Below are positions 1 through 7,517 of a stretch of 64,000 nucleotides of DNA, piece by piece. The stretch is from JAMZMI01 sp963848175 (GTDB taxonomy: Bacteria > Bacteroidota > Bacteroidia > Cytophagales > Cyclobacteriaceae). Below the pieces are notes generated by a model that was given only the letters and a program-made list of their open reading frames with translations, searched no databases and was not told where the DNA came from. How positions within the stretch are numbered: the stretch's first letter is position 1; each line of letters opens with the position of its first letter. The stretch is from assembly GCA_963848175.1 (NCBI GenBank), contig CAWKCO010000011.1, forward strand, positions 124,001-188,000, in the 5' to 3' direction. Both the position numbers and the translations under genes were made by a program.

Positions 1-2
1 GA

Positions 3-548
3 AAAGTAGAAGGCATCAACCCTACTGTGCTTGCTCAAGGTATGCAAGACGGAATGGACGACACTACAAAATTGAGTGAAGAAGAAATGAATGCTGCTTT
101 TCAAGCTTTCGATGCTAGAGAAAAAGTTAAGCAAGAAGAGAAAAACAAAGCTCTTGAAAAAGAAGGTGAGTCTTTCTTAGCTGCTAATGCTTCTAAAGAA
201 GGTGTAACTGTAACAGAATCTGGTCTTCAGTACCGAGTAATTACTGCAGGTTCTGGCGACAAGCCAGCTGAAACTGACGAAGTAACTGTTCACTACACTG
301 GTAAATTGATTGACGGAACAGTATTCGATAGCTCTGTGGAGCGTGGCGAGCCTGCTACTTTCCCATTGAACAGAGTGATTCCAGGATGGACTGAAGGTCT
401 TCAGTTGATGCAAGTAGGCGAAAAAGCTGAATTGGTAATTCCTTCTGACTTAGGATACGGACCAAGAGGTGCTGGTGGTGATATTCCACCAAATTCTATC
501 TTGATCTTTGAAGTAGAGTTGATTTCAATCAACAAATCTGCTGAATAA
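3..548 (+). CDS. FKBP-type peptidyl-prolyl isomerase, Mip/FklB-like (5' end outside window)
   Basis: Protein-folding enzyme that isomerises X-Pro bonds. The frame is open to the left edge and already reads Mip-type helical dimerisation sequence, so the true start lies upstream; the GTG at 27 is not believed to be the start. A charged helical linker follows, then a complete FKBP domain over the last ~110 residues with the VTVHYTGKLIDGTVFDSS strand, the RVIPGWTEGLQLM turn and the LGYGPRG loop. The Mip layout suggests a periplasmic or outer-membrane foldase, but the signal peptide is not visible. It ends just before a strong terminator, so it is the last gene of its transcript. Family call is secure; cell location is inferred. 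Confidence 0.93.
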   Translation, partial: KVEGINPTVLAQGMQDGMDDTTKLSEEEMNAAFQAFDAREKVKQEEKNKALEKEGESFLAANASKEGVTVTESGLQYRVITAGSGDKPAETDEVTVHYTGKLIDGTVFDSSVERGEPATFPLNRVIPGWTEGLQLMQVGEKAELVIPSDLGYGPRGAGGDIPPNSILIFEVELISINKSAE

Positions 549-571
549 GCTAAGCAAAATATAACCTTAAG

Positions 572-602
572 AAAGCCTCTGAGAAATCAGAGGCTTTTTT
601 TT
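572..602 (+). terminator. Rho-independent terminator after FKBP gene
   Basis: Eleven-base-pair stem (572-582 with 587-597), GAAA loop, then a T run. It closes the FKBP transcript. Confidence 0.9.
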
Positions 603-697
603 GTGACTTGTGGATAAAATAAGTGACTGAATAACAGGATATTAGTTGATCATTTTAAATTATCTGTGAGATTTATTAATATTTTTCTCACAGAGCA

Positions 698-727
698 TTG
701 TCAAATTCAAATCATCTGCTAATTTTG
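698..727 (+). promoter_or_regulatory. Bacteroidetes-type promoter of tRNA-Ser
   Basis: TTG at 698-700, exactly 19 bases, then TAATTTTG at 720-727, matching the Bacteroidetes -33/-7 consensus (TTG, TAnnTTTG). It lies 35 bp before the tRNA. Confidence 0.75.
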
Positions 728-762
728 CAATCCAATTCGCAAGAAGATCACAATTAGTACAC

Positions 763-847
763 AGAGGAGTGGCAGAGTGGTCGAACGCGGCGGTCTTGAA
801 AACCGTTGTACCGCGAGGTACCGGGGGTTCGAATCCCTCCTCCTCTG
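763..847 (+). tRNA. tRNA-Ser (anticodon TGA)
   Basis: The acceptor stem 763-769 pairs perfectly with 840-846, with discriminator G at 847 as expected for serine. The D arm, the anticodon loop CTTGAAA (anticodon TGA), a long class II variable arm and the T loop TTCGAAT are all present. The 3' CCA is not encoded (CAA follows). Confidence 0.95.
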
Positions 848-851
848 CAAG

Positions 852-883
852 AAGCCTTGATACGAAAGTATTGAGGCTTTTTT
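852..883 (+). terminator. Terminator after tRNA-Ser
   Basis: A stem of about 12 bp around a GAAA loop (AAGCCTTGATAC with GTATTGAGGCTT) followed by a T run, directly after the tRNA. Confidence 0.85.
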
Positions 884-1010
884 CGTTTAGAGAGTAAATA
901 AGATTCGAAAAGAATCAAACGCAAAACTTAAAAAAACTAGAACGTCTCATCAGAAATGAAGACCATTCACGAACACTTTTCACATGTTGATAGAAATATC
1001 AAACTCCCCC

Positions 1011-1040
1011 TTGTTTAATAAAAATCAATTCTTACATTTG
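1011..1040 (+). promoter_or_regulatory. Bacteroidetes-type promoter of tRNA-Leu
   Basis: TTG at 1011-1013, exactly 19 bases, then TACATTTG at 1033-1040. The geometry is identical to the tRNA-Ser promoter. The tRNA starts 22 bp downstream. Confidence 0.8.
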
Positions 1041-1062
1041 CACTCCGTTTCCAACAGGAGAT

Positions 1063-1143
1063 GCCCAAGTGGCGGAACTGGTAGACGCGCACGACTCAAA
1101 CTCGTGTTCCTTTGGAGTGCCGGTTCGATTCCGGCCTTGGGTA
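1063..1143 (+). tRNA. tRNA-Leu (anticodon CAA)
   Basis: The acceptor stem 1063-1069 pairs with 1136-1142 (first pair G-T), discriminator A at 1143. Anticodon loop CTCAAAC gives CAA (reads UUG). Long class II variable arm and T arm GCCGG-TTCGATT-CCGGC. CCA is not encoded. Confidence 0.95.
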
Positions 1144-1145
1144 CT

Positions 1146-1183
1146 AAAAACCTGATAATCAATTGATTATCAGGTTTTTTTTT
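1146..1183 (+). terminator. Terminator after tRNA-Leu
   Basis: A perfect inverted repeat (ACCTGATAATC / GATTATCAGGT around AATT) ending in nine T residues. Confidence 0.9.
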
Positions 1184-1625
1184 GTTTATGGAGATAAGAA
1201 ATTGCTCGCTTATCACTTTCGAATTTAACCTCTCGATTTAATCCATTATATCAAAGCGCTTGGCTATTCCACTACACAAGCACTATACGCTTGATAGAAA
1301 TATATTCAACATCATAAACACAAAGACACTTCTTTAACAAAGACACTTCTTTAGAAGCTAAGTAGTTACTGGTTCAGTATCAACAAACAACTCGAAATAA
1401 TTCCACCTCTTCTCCTTATACATATCTTCATACATATCTTCCCTGTGGCTAGAATTGAAGGAAAATTTCATCAACACCTCACAGCGTAGCATACTCTACA
1501 TACTGTAGTTTAAAATACCCATGCCCAACTTAACAAAACACAAATCAATCTACTAGGAACGTTTGGCACATATTTTTCATAACCATAGGCATATTAAAAA
1601 ATGTAAAATTTAAAACAATATCAAT
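1184..1625. other. Intergenic region without a recognisable gene
   Basis: No convincing coding sequence on either strand. It holds a tandem repeat of AAAGACACTTCTTTA (1322-1336 and 1339-1353). A weak sigma-54-like element, TGGCAC at 1564-1569 with TTTC at 1575-1578, lies about 50 bp before the next gene. Confidence 0.5.
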
Positions 1626-2120
1626 ATGTCTGATAAAATGAAATCTCTCCAAGATCTTTTTGAACACCAATTAAAGGATCTGTATAGTGCGGAATCACAA
1701 TTGATTGACGCCCTGCCTAAAATGGCAAAAAAAGCTTCGGATAGTAAATTGAAAAAAGCATTCGAAGATCACTTAGAGGAAACCAAGCAACATAAGCAAC
1801 GTTTGGAAAAAGTTTGTAAAGAGTTGGGTATTGAAGCAAGTGGCGAAACTTGCAAGGCAATGAAAGGTCTAATAGCTGAAGCCGAATCGACAATGAAGGA
1901 AAATGCTGAAGCAGATGTAATGGATGCGGCACTTATAGCCGAAGCACAACGTGTAGAGCATTATGAAATTTCGGGATACGGAACCGCCTGCACGTATGCA
2001 GATATACTTGGTCACACAAAAGTAAAAGAAGAGCTAGGCAACACACTGGATGAGGAAAAAACTTCCGATGAAAAGCTTACCAAAATAGCAAAATCGCTCA
2101 ATAAGCAGGCGGTTGCCTAA
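1626..2120 (+). CDS. YciE/YciF-type ferritin-like protein (DUF892)
   Basis: 164 residues, the usual length for this four-helix-bundle family. The sequence begins with the family signature LQDLFEHQLKDLYSAESQL and carries the expected metal-ligand pattern across helices (E in AESQL, E..E..H in LEETKQHKQ, E and E..H in AEAQRVEHYE), as in di-iron ferritin-like proteins. Such proteins are usually cytoplasmic and induced by stress, and the biochemical role is not well settled. No signal peptide. A second four-helix-bundle protein follows 55 bp downstream, so the pair probably forms one stress operon closed by the terminator at 2631. Family call is secure; ferroxidase activity is only an inference. 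Confidence 0.9.
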   Translation: MSDKMKSLQDLFEHQLKDLYSAESQLIDALPKMAKKASDSKLKKAFEDHLEETKQHKQRLEKVCKELGIEASGETCKAMKGLIAEAESTMKENAEADVMDAALIAEAQRVEHYEISGYGTACTYADILGHTKVKEELGNTLDEEKTSDEKLTKIAKSLNKQAVA

Positions 2121-2175
2121 TTCTTTCCCCCTCGAATCTTTTACTAATATTTAATTTCAAAAAAAATCAGCAAAT

Positions 2176-2616
2176 ATGAAAACTCAACAAGAAGCCTTAC
2201 AGGAAGTATTGGACATCTGCAAAGATGGGGCGAAAGGATATGAACGTGCCGCCTCAGATGTGTCTGACTCAGAGTTAAGGACTATTTTTAATAGATTAGC
2301 TCAACAGAGAAAACTCTTCATCGAAGAACTGAAGAGTGACGGTAGAGATTTAGGTCTATCACTAGATGAGAGTGCCTCTACAGAAGGATTCTTTCATCGC
2401 AAGTGGATAGATATAAAATCTAAATTTTCTAGCCATGAAATCAAGGATATAATAGAAGAATCAAAATTTGGAGAAGAGGCTGCTGTAAAAACATACAGTG
2501 ATGCGTTGCAATCAGATTTACCTGCTTATATCAAAGATAGATTGGAAAATCAACGGCATCTGATCGCTGGCTGTATCACACAGCTTAACGAATTTGAATC
2601 TTCTTTTGCAGAGTGA
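2176..2616 (+). CDS. PA2169-type four-helix-bundle protein (DUF2383)
   Basis: 146 residues, all helical. It matches the PA2169/DUF2383 family, with the early pattern LQEVLDICKDGAKGYERAA, the acidic turn SDSELRTIF, the GFFHRKWIDIKS segment and a C-terminal helix pair. The fold resembles rubrerythrin/ferritin bundles, and conserved E and H residues could bind metal, but no activity is established. It follows the DUF892 gene with no promoter evident between them; the two families often sit together in stress regions. The ATG at 2176 is preceded by an A-rich stretch typical of Bacteroidota start sites. Confidence 0.85.
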   Translation: MKTQQEALQEVLDICKDGAKGYERAASDVSDSELRTIFNRLAQQRKLFIEELKSDGRDLGLSLDESASTEGFFHRKWIDIKSKFSSHEIKDIIEESKFGEEAAVKTYSDALQSDLPAYIKDRLENQRHLIAGCITQLNEFESSFAE

Positions 2617-2630
2617 TCAACTATTTGCAA

Positions 2631-2671
2631 AAAATAATGCTGGTATAAAATAATGCCAGCATTATTTTTTT
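2631..2671 (+). terminator. Terminator of the DUF892-DUF2383 operon
   Basis: AATAATGCTGG pairs with CCAGCATTATT across a short loop, and a run of seven T residues follows. Confidence 0.88.
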
Positions 2672-2844
2672 GTTTACAAGATAGAGAGAGACAAACTTGA
2701 AAGCTGCTGAGTCGCATACCTGTGCATTGACTATCCAAGCTCACGAAATATCTTATTGTTGATATTTACACAAGCTCCCCACCATTAGCTTTTGAACAAA
2801 AGAATAAAATCCCACTGGTACAGTAGCAAGCTAAAATTGGCTTT

Positions 2845-3312
2845 ATGAAAATATTCAAAATATTGATTTCAGGTGTGGTTTCCACAGCTTTCATGACACT
2901 TTACAGTTATGTAAAATCATGCTATCATGACAAGCAATTTATTGAACCTCAGCTTCTGCAAGGGTTATTAGAATTTAAGGGCAATTTCTATTCAGTCAAA
3001 CGTTCATCCATTCCTATCAAAGGATGGATAGCCCATTTAGCCGTTGGCGTCTTCTTCACTATCGTTTACAATTATTTATGGCAATCTCAGAATAAGAGTC
3101 CTAACAAAAAACAAGGCTTTCTCTTAGGCACTATCACAGGCTTGATTGCAGTGGTAGTTTGGAAAAAAACTTTTGACTGGCATCCAAATCCTCCTAAGAT
3201 TGACTATTACCATTTTTATCGGCAGCTTATCGTAGCACACATGATTTTTGGTATTGTTGTAGCGATTTCATTTAAGCGACTAAGAATGGTCAGTCCTGAT
3301 GAATCAGCTTAG
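2845..3312 (+). CDS. Small integral membrane protein of unknown function
   Basis: 155 residues with about four hydrophobic helices (near residues 5-22, 60-78, 92-108 and 130-147). The family is not recognised by name. Visible features are a conserved-looking motif, FDWHPNPPKID, between helices 3 and 4, and several histidines near the membrane edge. It follows the stress-protein operon but has its own upstream gap of about 170 bp, so it is probably transcribed separately. No signal peptidase site, no repeats and no partner domain. No function is proposed. Confidence 0.7.
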   Translation: MKIFKILISGVVSTAFMTLYSYVKSCYHDKQFIEPQLLQGLLEFKGNFYSVKRSSIPIKGWIAHLAVGVFFTIVYNYLWQSQNKSPNKKQGFLLGTITGLIAVVVWKKTFDWHPNPPKIDYYHFYRQLIVAHMIFGIVVAISFKRLRMVSPDESA

Positions 3313-3357
3313 AATAAATTTTATTGGTAAATTGAGTAATCTTCAACAACTCAAATC

Positions 3358-3573
3358 ATGGATAAAAACAACATTACAAAAGAGTATAGCAATGGCGAAG
3401 TGACTGTGGTGTGGTAATCTGGCAAGTGCATTCATTCGGCCAATTGTGTAAAAAATCTATCCACAGTGTTTCAACCAAAACAAAAACCTTGGATAAAAAT
3501 GGAAAATGGATCTTCTCAGGAAATTGTGGAAACCGTTACAAAGTGCCCACCTGGCGCTCTTTGCATGAAGTAA
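3358..3573 (+). pseudogene. YjdI-type divergent 4Fe-4S protein interrupted by an in-frame TAA
   Basis: Reading from ATG 3358 gives 19 codons, a TAA at 3415-3417, and then 51 more codons in the same frame. The part after the stop is clearly the mono-cluster ferredoxin family of E. coli YjdI: SGKCIHSANCVKNLSTVFQ, then KPWIKMENGS, then TKCPPGALCMK, with the cysteines in the family's places. Total length (about 71 codons) equals the intact family. A single substitution (AAA or CAA to TAA) would explain the stop. No compensating start lies just after it. It is therefore called broken; readthrough or a sequencing error would be the alternatives. Confidence 0.85.
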
Positions 3574-3603
3574 ATGGTTTCCTCATTGAAGTTGACATTT
3601 AGA

Positions 3604-4443
3604 TTAGCTTCCTTCAGCACTCTCCTGATACTTTTTACGAAAGTCTAGTGGAGAAAACTTCTTATACTTTTTGAATTGCTTAAAGAAAAATGGCGGACTC
3701 TCATAGCCACAGGCAAAGGCGATTTCAGACACCTGCATGTCCGTCTCTATCAACATCCGACTGGCGCGGTTGATTCTATATTCATTCAAAAATGAAAAAA
3801 ATGGTTTTTTCATTCTTTGACTAAAAAACCTACTGAAAGACTCGCTGGTCACATGCAACAGTTGCCCCATATCCGCGAGTGTGATTTGCTCATGAAAATG
3901 CTCACTGATATACTGATGAATCAATGTAAGTCTATCACTGGTCTTGGCAGAGACATCCGCCTGATAGCTCTCTCCCGCCAGCAAATCATATTTTCTTACT
4001 TGAGTGAGCTTGTGCAATAGTGCTACAAATAAAGAATATTGAACCACAGCACTCTTGGCCTCCACCAACTCATGAAAATCCTGTGACAAATCTTCGCTAT
4101 AGCGAATGCCTCTCTGAGACAAATCCAGCAGCCGATGGATTTCAGCAAACTCAGCAATTTGAGGGAGCGCCTCCTGTCTCCATTGAATCACAATGGATTC
4201 AGCACCAGGCAATGATCCTATGCGCCAGCAGTGAGGCAAGCCAGAACCGAGCAGCACCATATCACCACTAGAAAAAGCATTGACATGGTTGCCCACGTAG
4301 CGCATACCACTCCCCTCAACTATGAGCGTGAGCTCATACTCCGGATGATAATGCCACGGTGCGTCGAACACTTCACCCTTAAATCTAAAGGCAGAAAAAG
4401 TAGTTTCATTAGGCGTATGAATTTTCTGAAAAACAGCTTTCAA
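3604..4443 (-). CDS. AraC-family regulator with N-terminal cupin sensor domain
   Basis: 279 residues. The N-terminal part is a cupin (WHYHPEYELTLIVEGSG, then GDMVLLGSGLPHCWR) that would bind a small ligand. The C-terminal ~100 residues hold two helix-turn-helix motifs (ITLADMGQLLHVTSESFSRF and VSEIAFACGYESPPFFFKQF). It is divergent from the PhyH-dehydrogenase-esterase operon that begins 140 bp away, so it is the likely ligand-responsive regulator of those genes and perhaps of the symporter at 7.5-9.1 kb. Lengths and motifs are normal for the family. The ligand is unknown; a sugar or sugar derivative would fit the neighbours. Confidence 0.92.
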   Translation of the reverse strand: MKAVFQKIHTPNETTFSAFRFKGEVFDAPWHYHPEYELTLIVEGSGMRYVGNHVNAFSSGDMVLLGSGLPHCWRIGSLPGAESIVIQWRQEALPQIAEFAEIHRLLDLSQRGIRYSEDLSQDFHELVEAKSAVVQYSLFVALLHKLTQVRKYDLLAGESYQADVSAKTSDRLTLIHQYISEHFHEQITLADMGQLLHVTSESFSRFFSQRMKKPFFSFLNEYRINRASRMLIETDMQVSEIAFACGYESPPFFFKQFKKYKKFSPLDFRKKYQESAEGS

Positions 4444-4522
4444 AATACTTTTATTATCAGTTCAATCAACAATAACCATAATACAATGATAAGATAGTTT
4501 ACTTTTTGATCAAAATAGGAAA

Positions 4523-4552
4523 TCTGAATGCGCTCAAATCGCAATATTTTTG
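4523..4552 (+). promoter_or_regulatory. Candidate promoter of the phyH operon
   Basis: TATTTTTG at 4545-4552 fits the -7 consensus TAnnTTTG. A weak -33 (TCTG, 4523-4526) sits 18 bases upstream. The start codon is 31 bp further on. Confidence 0.45.
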
Positions 4553-4583
4553 CTGTTACTGTAAAATGTAAAAAACCCAAAAA

Positions 4584-5481
4584 ATGACACTACAAGATGA
4601 TCTTTCTCTACATCACGAACTTATCACAGAATACTTCCCAAAGCTTTCTGCTAAAGAAGCATGGGAGGCTTACAAACTATCTGATGAGCAAGTAGCACAC
4701 TTTAAAGAATTTGGATATGTTACCCACATCAAATTACTAGAAGACGATGTGGTGGAAGCCCTCAGAAAAGAACTTGATGAAGTAATAGACCCCAATCATC
4801 CAAAAAATCATCTTTTTCATGAATTCAACAGCAATGAATCTGAAGACCCAAACGCGGTGCTTTTTCACGCACTAGGGCACTGGAGAATTACTCCCGCTTT
4901 CCATGACATCCTTTGGAATCCTCGCTTTGTGGTAGCTGCCTCGCAGCTTCTTGGGCAATAAGGCTGTTCGCTTTTGGCATGATCAATTGTTTTGCAAGCC
5001 TGCACACCATGGAGGAGTAGTGGCCTGGCATCAGGACTACAGCTACTGGACTCGCACCAGACCGATGCAGCACCTGACCTGCTGGGTAGGACTAGACGAT
5101 GCAAATAAAGAAAATGGATGCCTTCACTATATTCCAAAAAGCCATCATTGGGGATTGCTAGACAAGCCAAATCTAGGCGGGGACATGGAAAAACTGAACG
5201 ACTTCCTTACCGAAGATCAAAAAGCTGAATTCAAAAACAAAGTGGCGATTGAAATGCCAAAGGGGTATGGTAGTTTTCACCATCCACTATTGGTTCATGG
5301 GTCTTATGAAAATAAGTCTGAACGCTCACGTCGTGCATTTGTACTCAATGTATTTACTGATGGTACAACATCTGACGAAAACGAGGAATTGCTTCCTGGT
5401 GTGCCCGCTATCGAAAAGGGTGCGCTGATGAGTGGACAATTTTTCCCACTTTTGTTTGATCCATCTTCAGTAAATAATTAA
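4584..5481 (+). pseudogene. Phytanoyl-CoA dioxygenase (PhyH) family protein, single-base frameshift
   Basis: Fe(II)/2-oxoglutarate-dependent oxygenase family. The first frame (4584-4961) covers the N-terminal third and ends in SQLLGQ-stop; a second frame begins at 4951 with LGNKAVRFWHDQ and continues to 5481. Removing one G from the GGG at 4953-4955 joins them as SQLLGNKAVRF with nothing missing, giving about 298 residues, normal for the family. The iron ligands are visible in the second half: HQD in VAWHQDYSYW and the distal His in HPLLVHGSY, followed by the Arg of RSRRAF. It heads an operon with a zinc dehydrogenase (3 bp gap) and an esterase. Substrate unknown. Inactive if the extra base is real; a sequencing error is quite possible. 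Confidence 0.85.
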
Positions 5482-5484
5482 TTC

Positions 5485-6603
5485 ATGAGCATTACTTGTA
5501 AGGCAGCCATTAGCCAAGGCAGTGGCACTTTCAAAATAGACAATATCACCATAGCACCTCCTCTAGCTGATGAGGTGCTTGTAAAAGTCAAAGCTGCTGG
5601 GCTCTGCCATACCGATTTCGATTCTTTGAGTTGGGGAAAACCAATTGTGATGGGGCATGAAGGCTCGGGAGTGGTGGCAGCTGTAGGTTCAGATGTAAAA
5701 GATCTGGAAGTAGGAGATGCTGTCGTTCTCAACTGGGCTACACCGTGCGGCAAATGCCATCAATGTCAAAACGGCCATCAAAACATCTGCGAAAACAACT
5801 CGCCAGTAGCAGCAGGTGGCAATGGTTATACGCCAGGTCACGCACATCTAGAAGGCACCAAATGGAACGGCAAGCTGATCGAAAGGGCATTCAACATAGG
5901 TACATTATCAGAATACACGCTAGTAAAACGCTCGGCCGTGGTAAAAAACCATAGCACCAAACTTCCATTTGAAGCTGCAAGTATCATCAGCTGTGGAGTG
6001 ATGACAGGCTATGGATCGGTAGTAAATACCGCCAAAATGTCTCCAGGATCATCGGCTGTGGTGCTCGGAACTGGGGGCGTAGGCCTCAGTGTGATCCAAG
6101 GTGCTAGAATCTCTGGTGCTACTAAAATCATTGCTATCGACATCAATGAAAACAGATTGAAATTGGCTGTACAATTCGGCGCTACGCATACCATTCTCGC
6201 CAAAAAAGAAGATGTAGGTTTACTGCAAGCAGCTGAAGAAGTGAAAAAAATGCTCGGTGGCTATGGTGCAGACTTTGCCTTTGAGTGTACCGCTGTACCG
6301 GCACTTGGTGCTGCTCCGCTAGCTATGATCCGCAATGCAGGAATGGCGCTGCAAGTGAGCGGAATAGAGGAAGACATCACCATAGATATGAAACTCTTTG
6401 AGTGGGACAAAATCTATATCAATCCGCTTTACGGAAAATGCCGACCTCAGATCGACTTTCCGAAAATTATTGATCTTTACGACCAAGGAGCATTGAAGCT
6501 AGAGGAAATGATCACGCGTACTTACAAGCTTGATCAGCTTCAAAATGCGTTCGACGATATGCTGGCCGGAAAAAATGCCAAAGGCGTTATCACTTTTGAA
6601 TAA
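5485..6603 (+). CDS. Zinc-dependent alcohol dehydrogenase, medium-chain (class III-like)
   Basis: 372 residues of the MDR superfamily. Catalytic zinc ligands are seen in LCHTDF and GHEGSGVV, structural zinc cysteines in CGKCHQCQNGHQNIC, and the NAD-binding glycine motif in VVLGTGGVGLSVIQGA, followed by the acidic IAIDINENR strand end that favours NAD. The layout resembles class III alcohol dehydrogenases, which oxidise S-hydroxymethyl-thiol adducts of formaldehyde, but many relatives use other alcohols. It starts 3 bp after the dioxygenase stop and is followed 4 bp later by an esterase, so all three are co-transcribed. The tandem of dehydrogenase and esterase suggests aldehyde or formaldehyde removal; this is inference. 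Confidence 0.92.
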   Translation: MSITCKAAISQGSGTFKIDNITIAPPLADEVLVKVKAAGLCHTDFDSLSWGKPIVMGHEGSGVVAAVGSDVKDLEVGDAVVLNWATPCGKCHQCQNGHQNICENNSPVAAGGNGYTPGHAHLEGTKWNGKLIERAFNIGTLSEYTLVKRSAVVKNHSTKLPFEAASIISCGVMTGYGSVVNTAKMSPGSSAVVLGTGGVGLSVIQGARISGATKIIAIDINENRLKLAVQFGATHTILAKKEDVGLLQAAEEVKKMLGGYGADFAFECTAVPALGAAPLAMIRNAGMALQVSGIEEDITIDMKLFEWDKIYINPLYGKCRPQIDFPKIIDLYDQGALKLEEMITRTYKLDQLQNAFDDMLAGKNAKGVITFE

Positions 6604-6607
6604 CAAA

Positions 6608-7405
6608 ATGTCCAAATTTAACACGATAGAACACGCTCACTTTGGAGACAATAGTAATGGCTTGAGTCTCATTACCGTCAAGTCCAAAAACCTGAAAGGA
6701 CGTGGGGAAATTTGTCTTTACGTTACTGAAGAAGGAAAGAACAAGCCATTACCAATTGTCATTTTACTCCATGGTGTATACGGTGGAGCTTGCTCGTGGA
6801 TTGTAAATGGACAAGCTCACATGGTTCTTCAGAAGTTGATTGACAATAAGAAAGTGTCGCCAATGATATTAGCCATGCCATCGGATGGGATGTGGGGAGA
6901 CGGCTCTGGCTATCTTCCGCACAATGGCTTTGACTTTGAAAAATGGATTGTAGAAGATGTGCCTGCGGCTGTCTACGAGAAAGTGCCGCAAGCCAACAGC
7001 GACCAACCCATTTATATTTCGGGTCTTTCCATGGGAGGATTTGGAGCGCTGAGATTGGGCATCAAACACCACCAGATTTTCAGTGGCATTTCGGCTCATT
7101 CTTCCATTACATCATTAGATCAGATGGGGCTGTTTGTGGAAGAAAACCTAGACAACTACCGTCAAGAGGATAAATCCGATGAAGACGTTTGGGGGACTTT
7201 ACTGAAACACAAGAATAGCTTACCTCCTCTTCGCTTCGATTGCGGCGTTAGTGATCAGTTGATCGAATACAATAGAACACTTCATCAAAAATTGGAAAAA
7301 CACAGTCTTCCGCATACTTACGAAGAGTTTGACGGTGCACATGAGTGGGATTACTGGACGAAGCACCTAGAAGACACTTTACTATTTTTTCAAGGACTGA
7401 GTTAA
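6608..7405 (+). CDS. Alpha/beta-hydrolase esterase, esterase D-like
   Basis: 265 residues from ATG 6608, which sits 4 bp after the dehydrogenase stop; longer upstream starts would overlap that gene and are not needed. Catalytic triad visible: Ser in GLSMGGFGA, Asp near DCGVSDQL, His in GAHEWDYW; the oxyanion region is LLHGVYGGACSW. The family includes S-formylglutathione hydrolases and acyl esterases of the putative esterase/antigen 85 type. Following a class III-like dehydrogenase, hydrolysis of a formyl or acyl thioester is a reasonable guess, not proven. The operon ends at a strong terminator shortly after. No signal peptide, so cytoplasmic. Confidence 0.9.
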   Translation: MSKFNTIEHAHFGDNSNGLSLITVKSKNLKGRGEICLYVTEEGKNKPLPIVILLHGVYGGACSWIVNGQAHMVLQKLIDNKKVSPMILAMPSDGMWGDGSGYLPHNGFDFEKWIVEDVPAAVYEKVPQANSDQPIYISGLSMGGFGALRLGIKHHQIFSGISAHSSITSLDQMGLFVEENLDNYRQEDKSDEDVWGTLLKHKNSLPPLRFDCGVSDQLIEYNRTLHQKLEKHSLPHTYEEFDGAHEWDYWTKHLEDTLLFFQGLS

Positions 7406-7410
7406 AAAGC

Positions 7411-7447
7411 CAAAACCCCGATGAGCCTTTCTCATCGGGGTTTTTGT
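7411..7447 (+). terminator. Terminator of the phyH-dehydrogenase-esterase operon
   Basis: AAACCCCGATGAG pairs with CTCATCGGGGTTT around CCTTT, and a T-rich tail follows. The stem may also serve the symporter gene ending at 7518 on the other strand. Confidence 0.88.
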
Positions 7448-7517
7448 TTGTTAGAGATTAATAGCTGCTATAGCACCTTCAACAGCATTGCGAAAGTACC
7501 AATCGCCAAAATCCTAA

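Noticed and set aside
4951..4962. Programmed +1 frameshift in the PhyH gene
   Set aside because: The site CTT-CTT-GGG-CAA-TAA is not a known shifty sequence and PhyH genes are not known to use frameshifting; one extra G is simpler.
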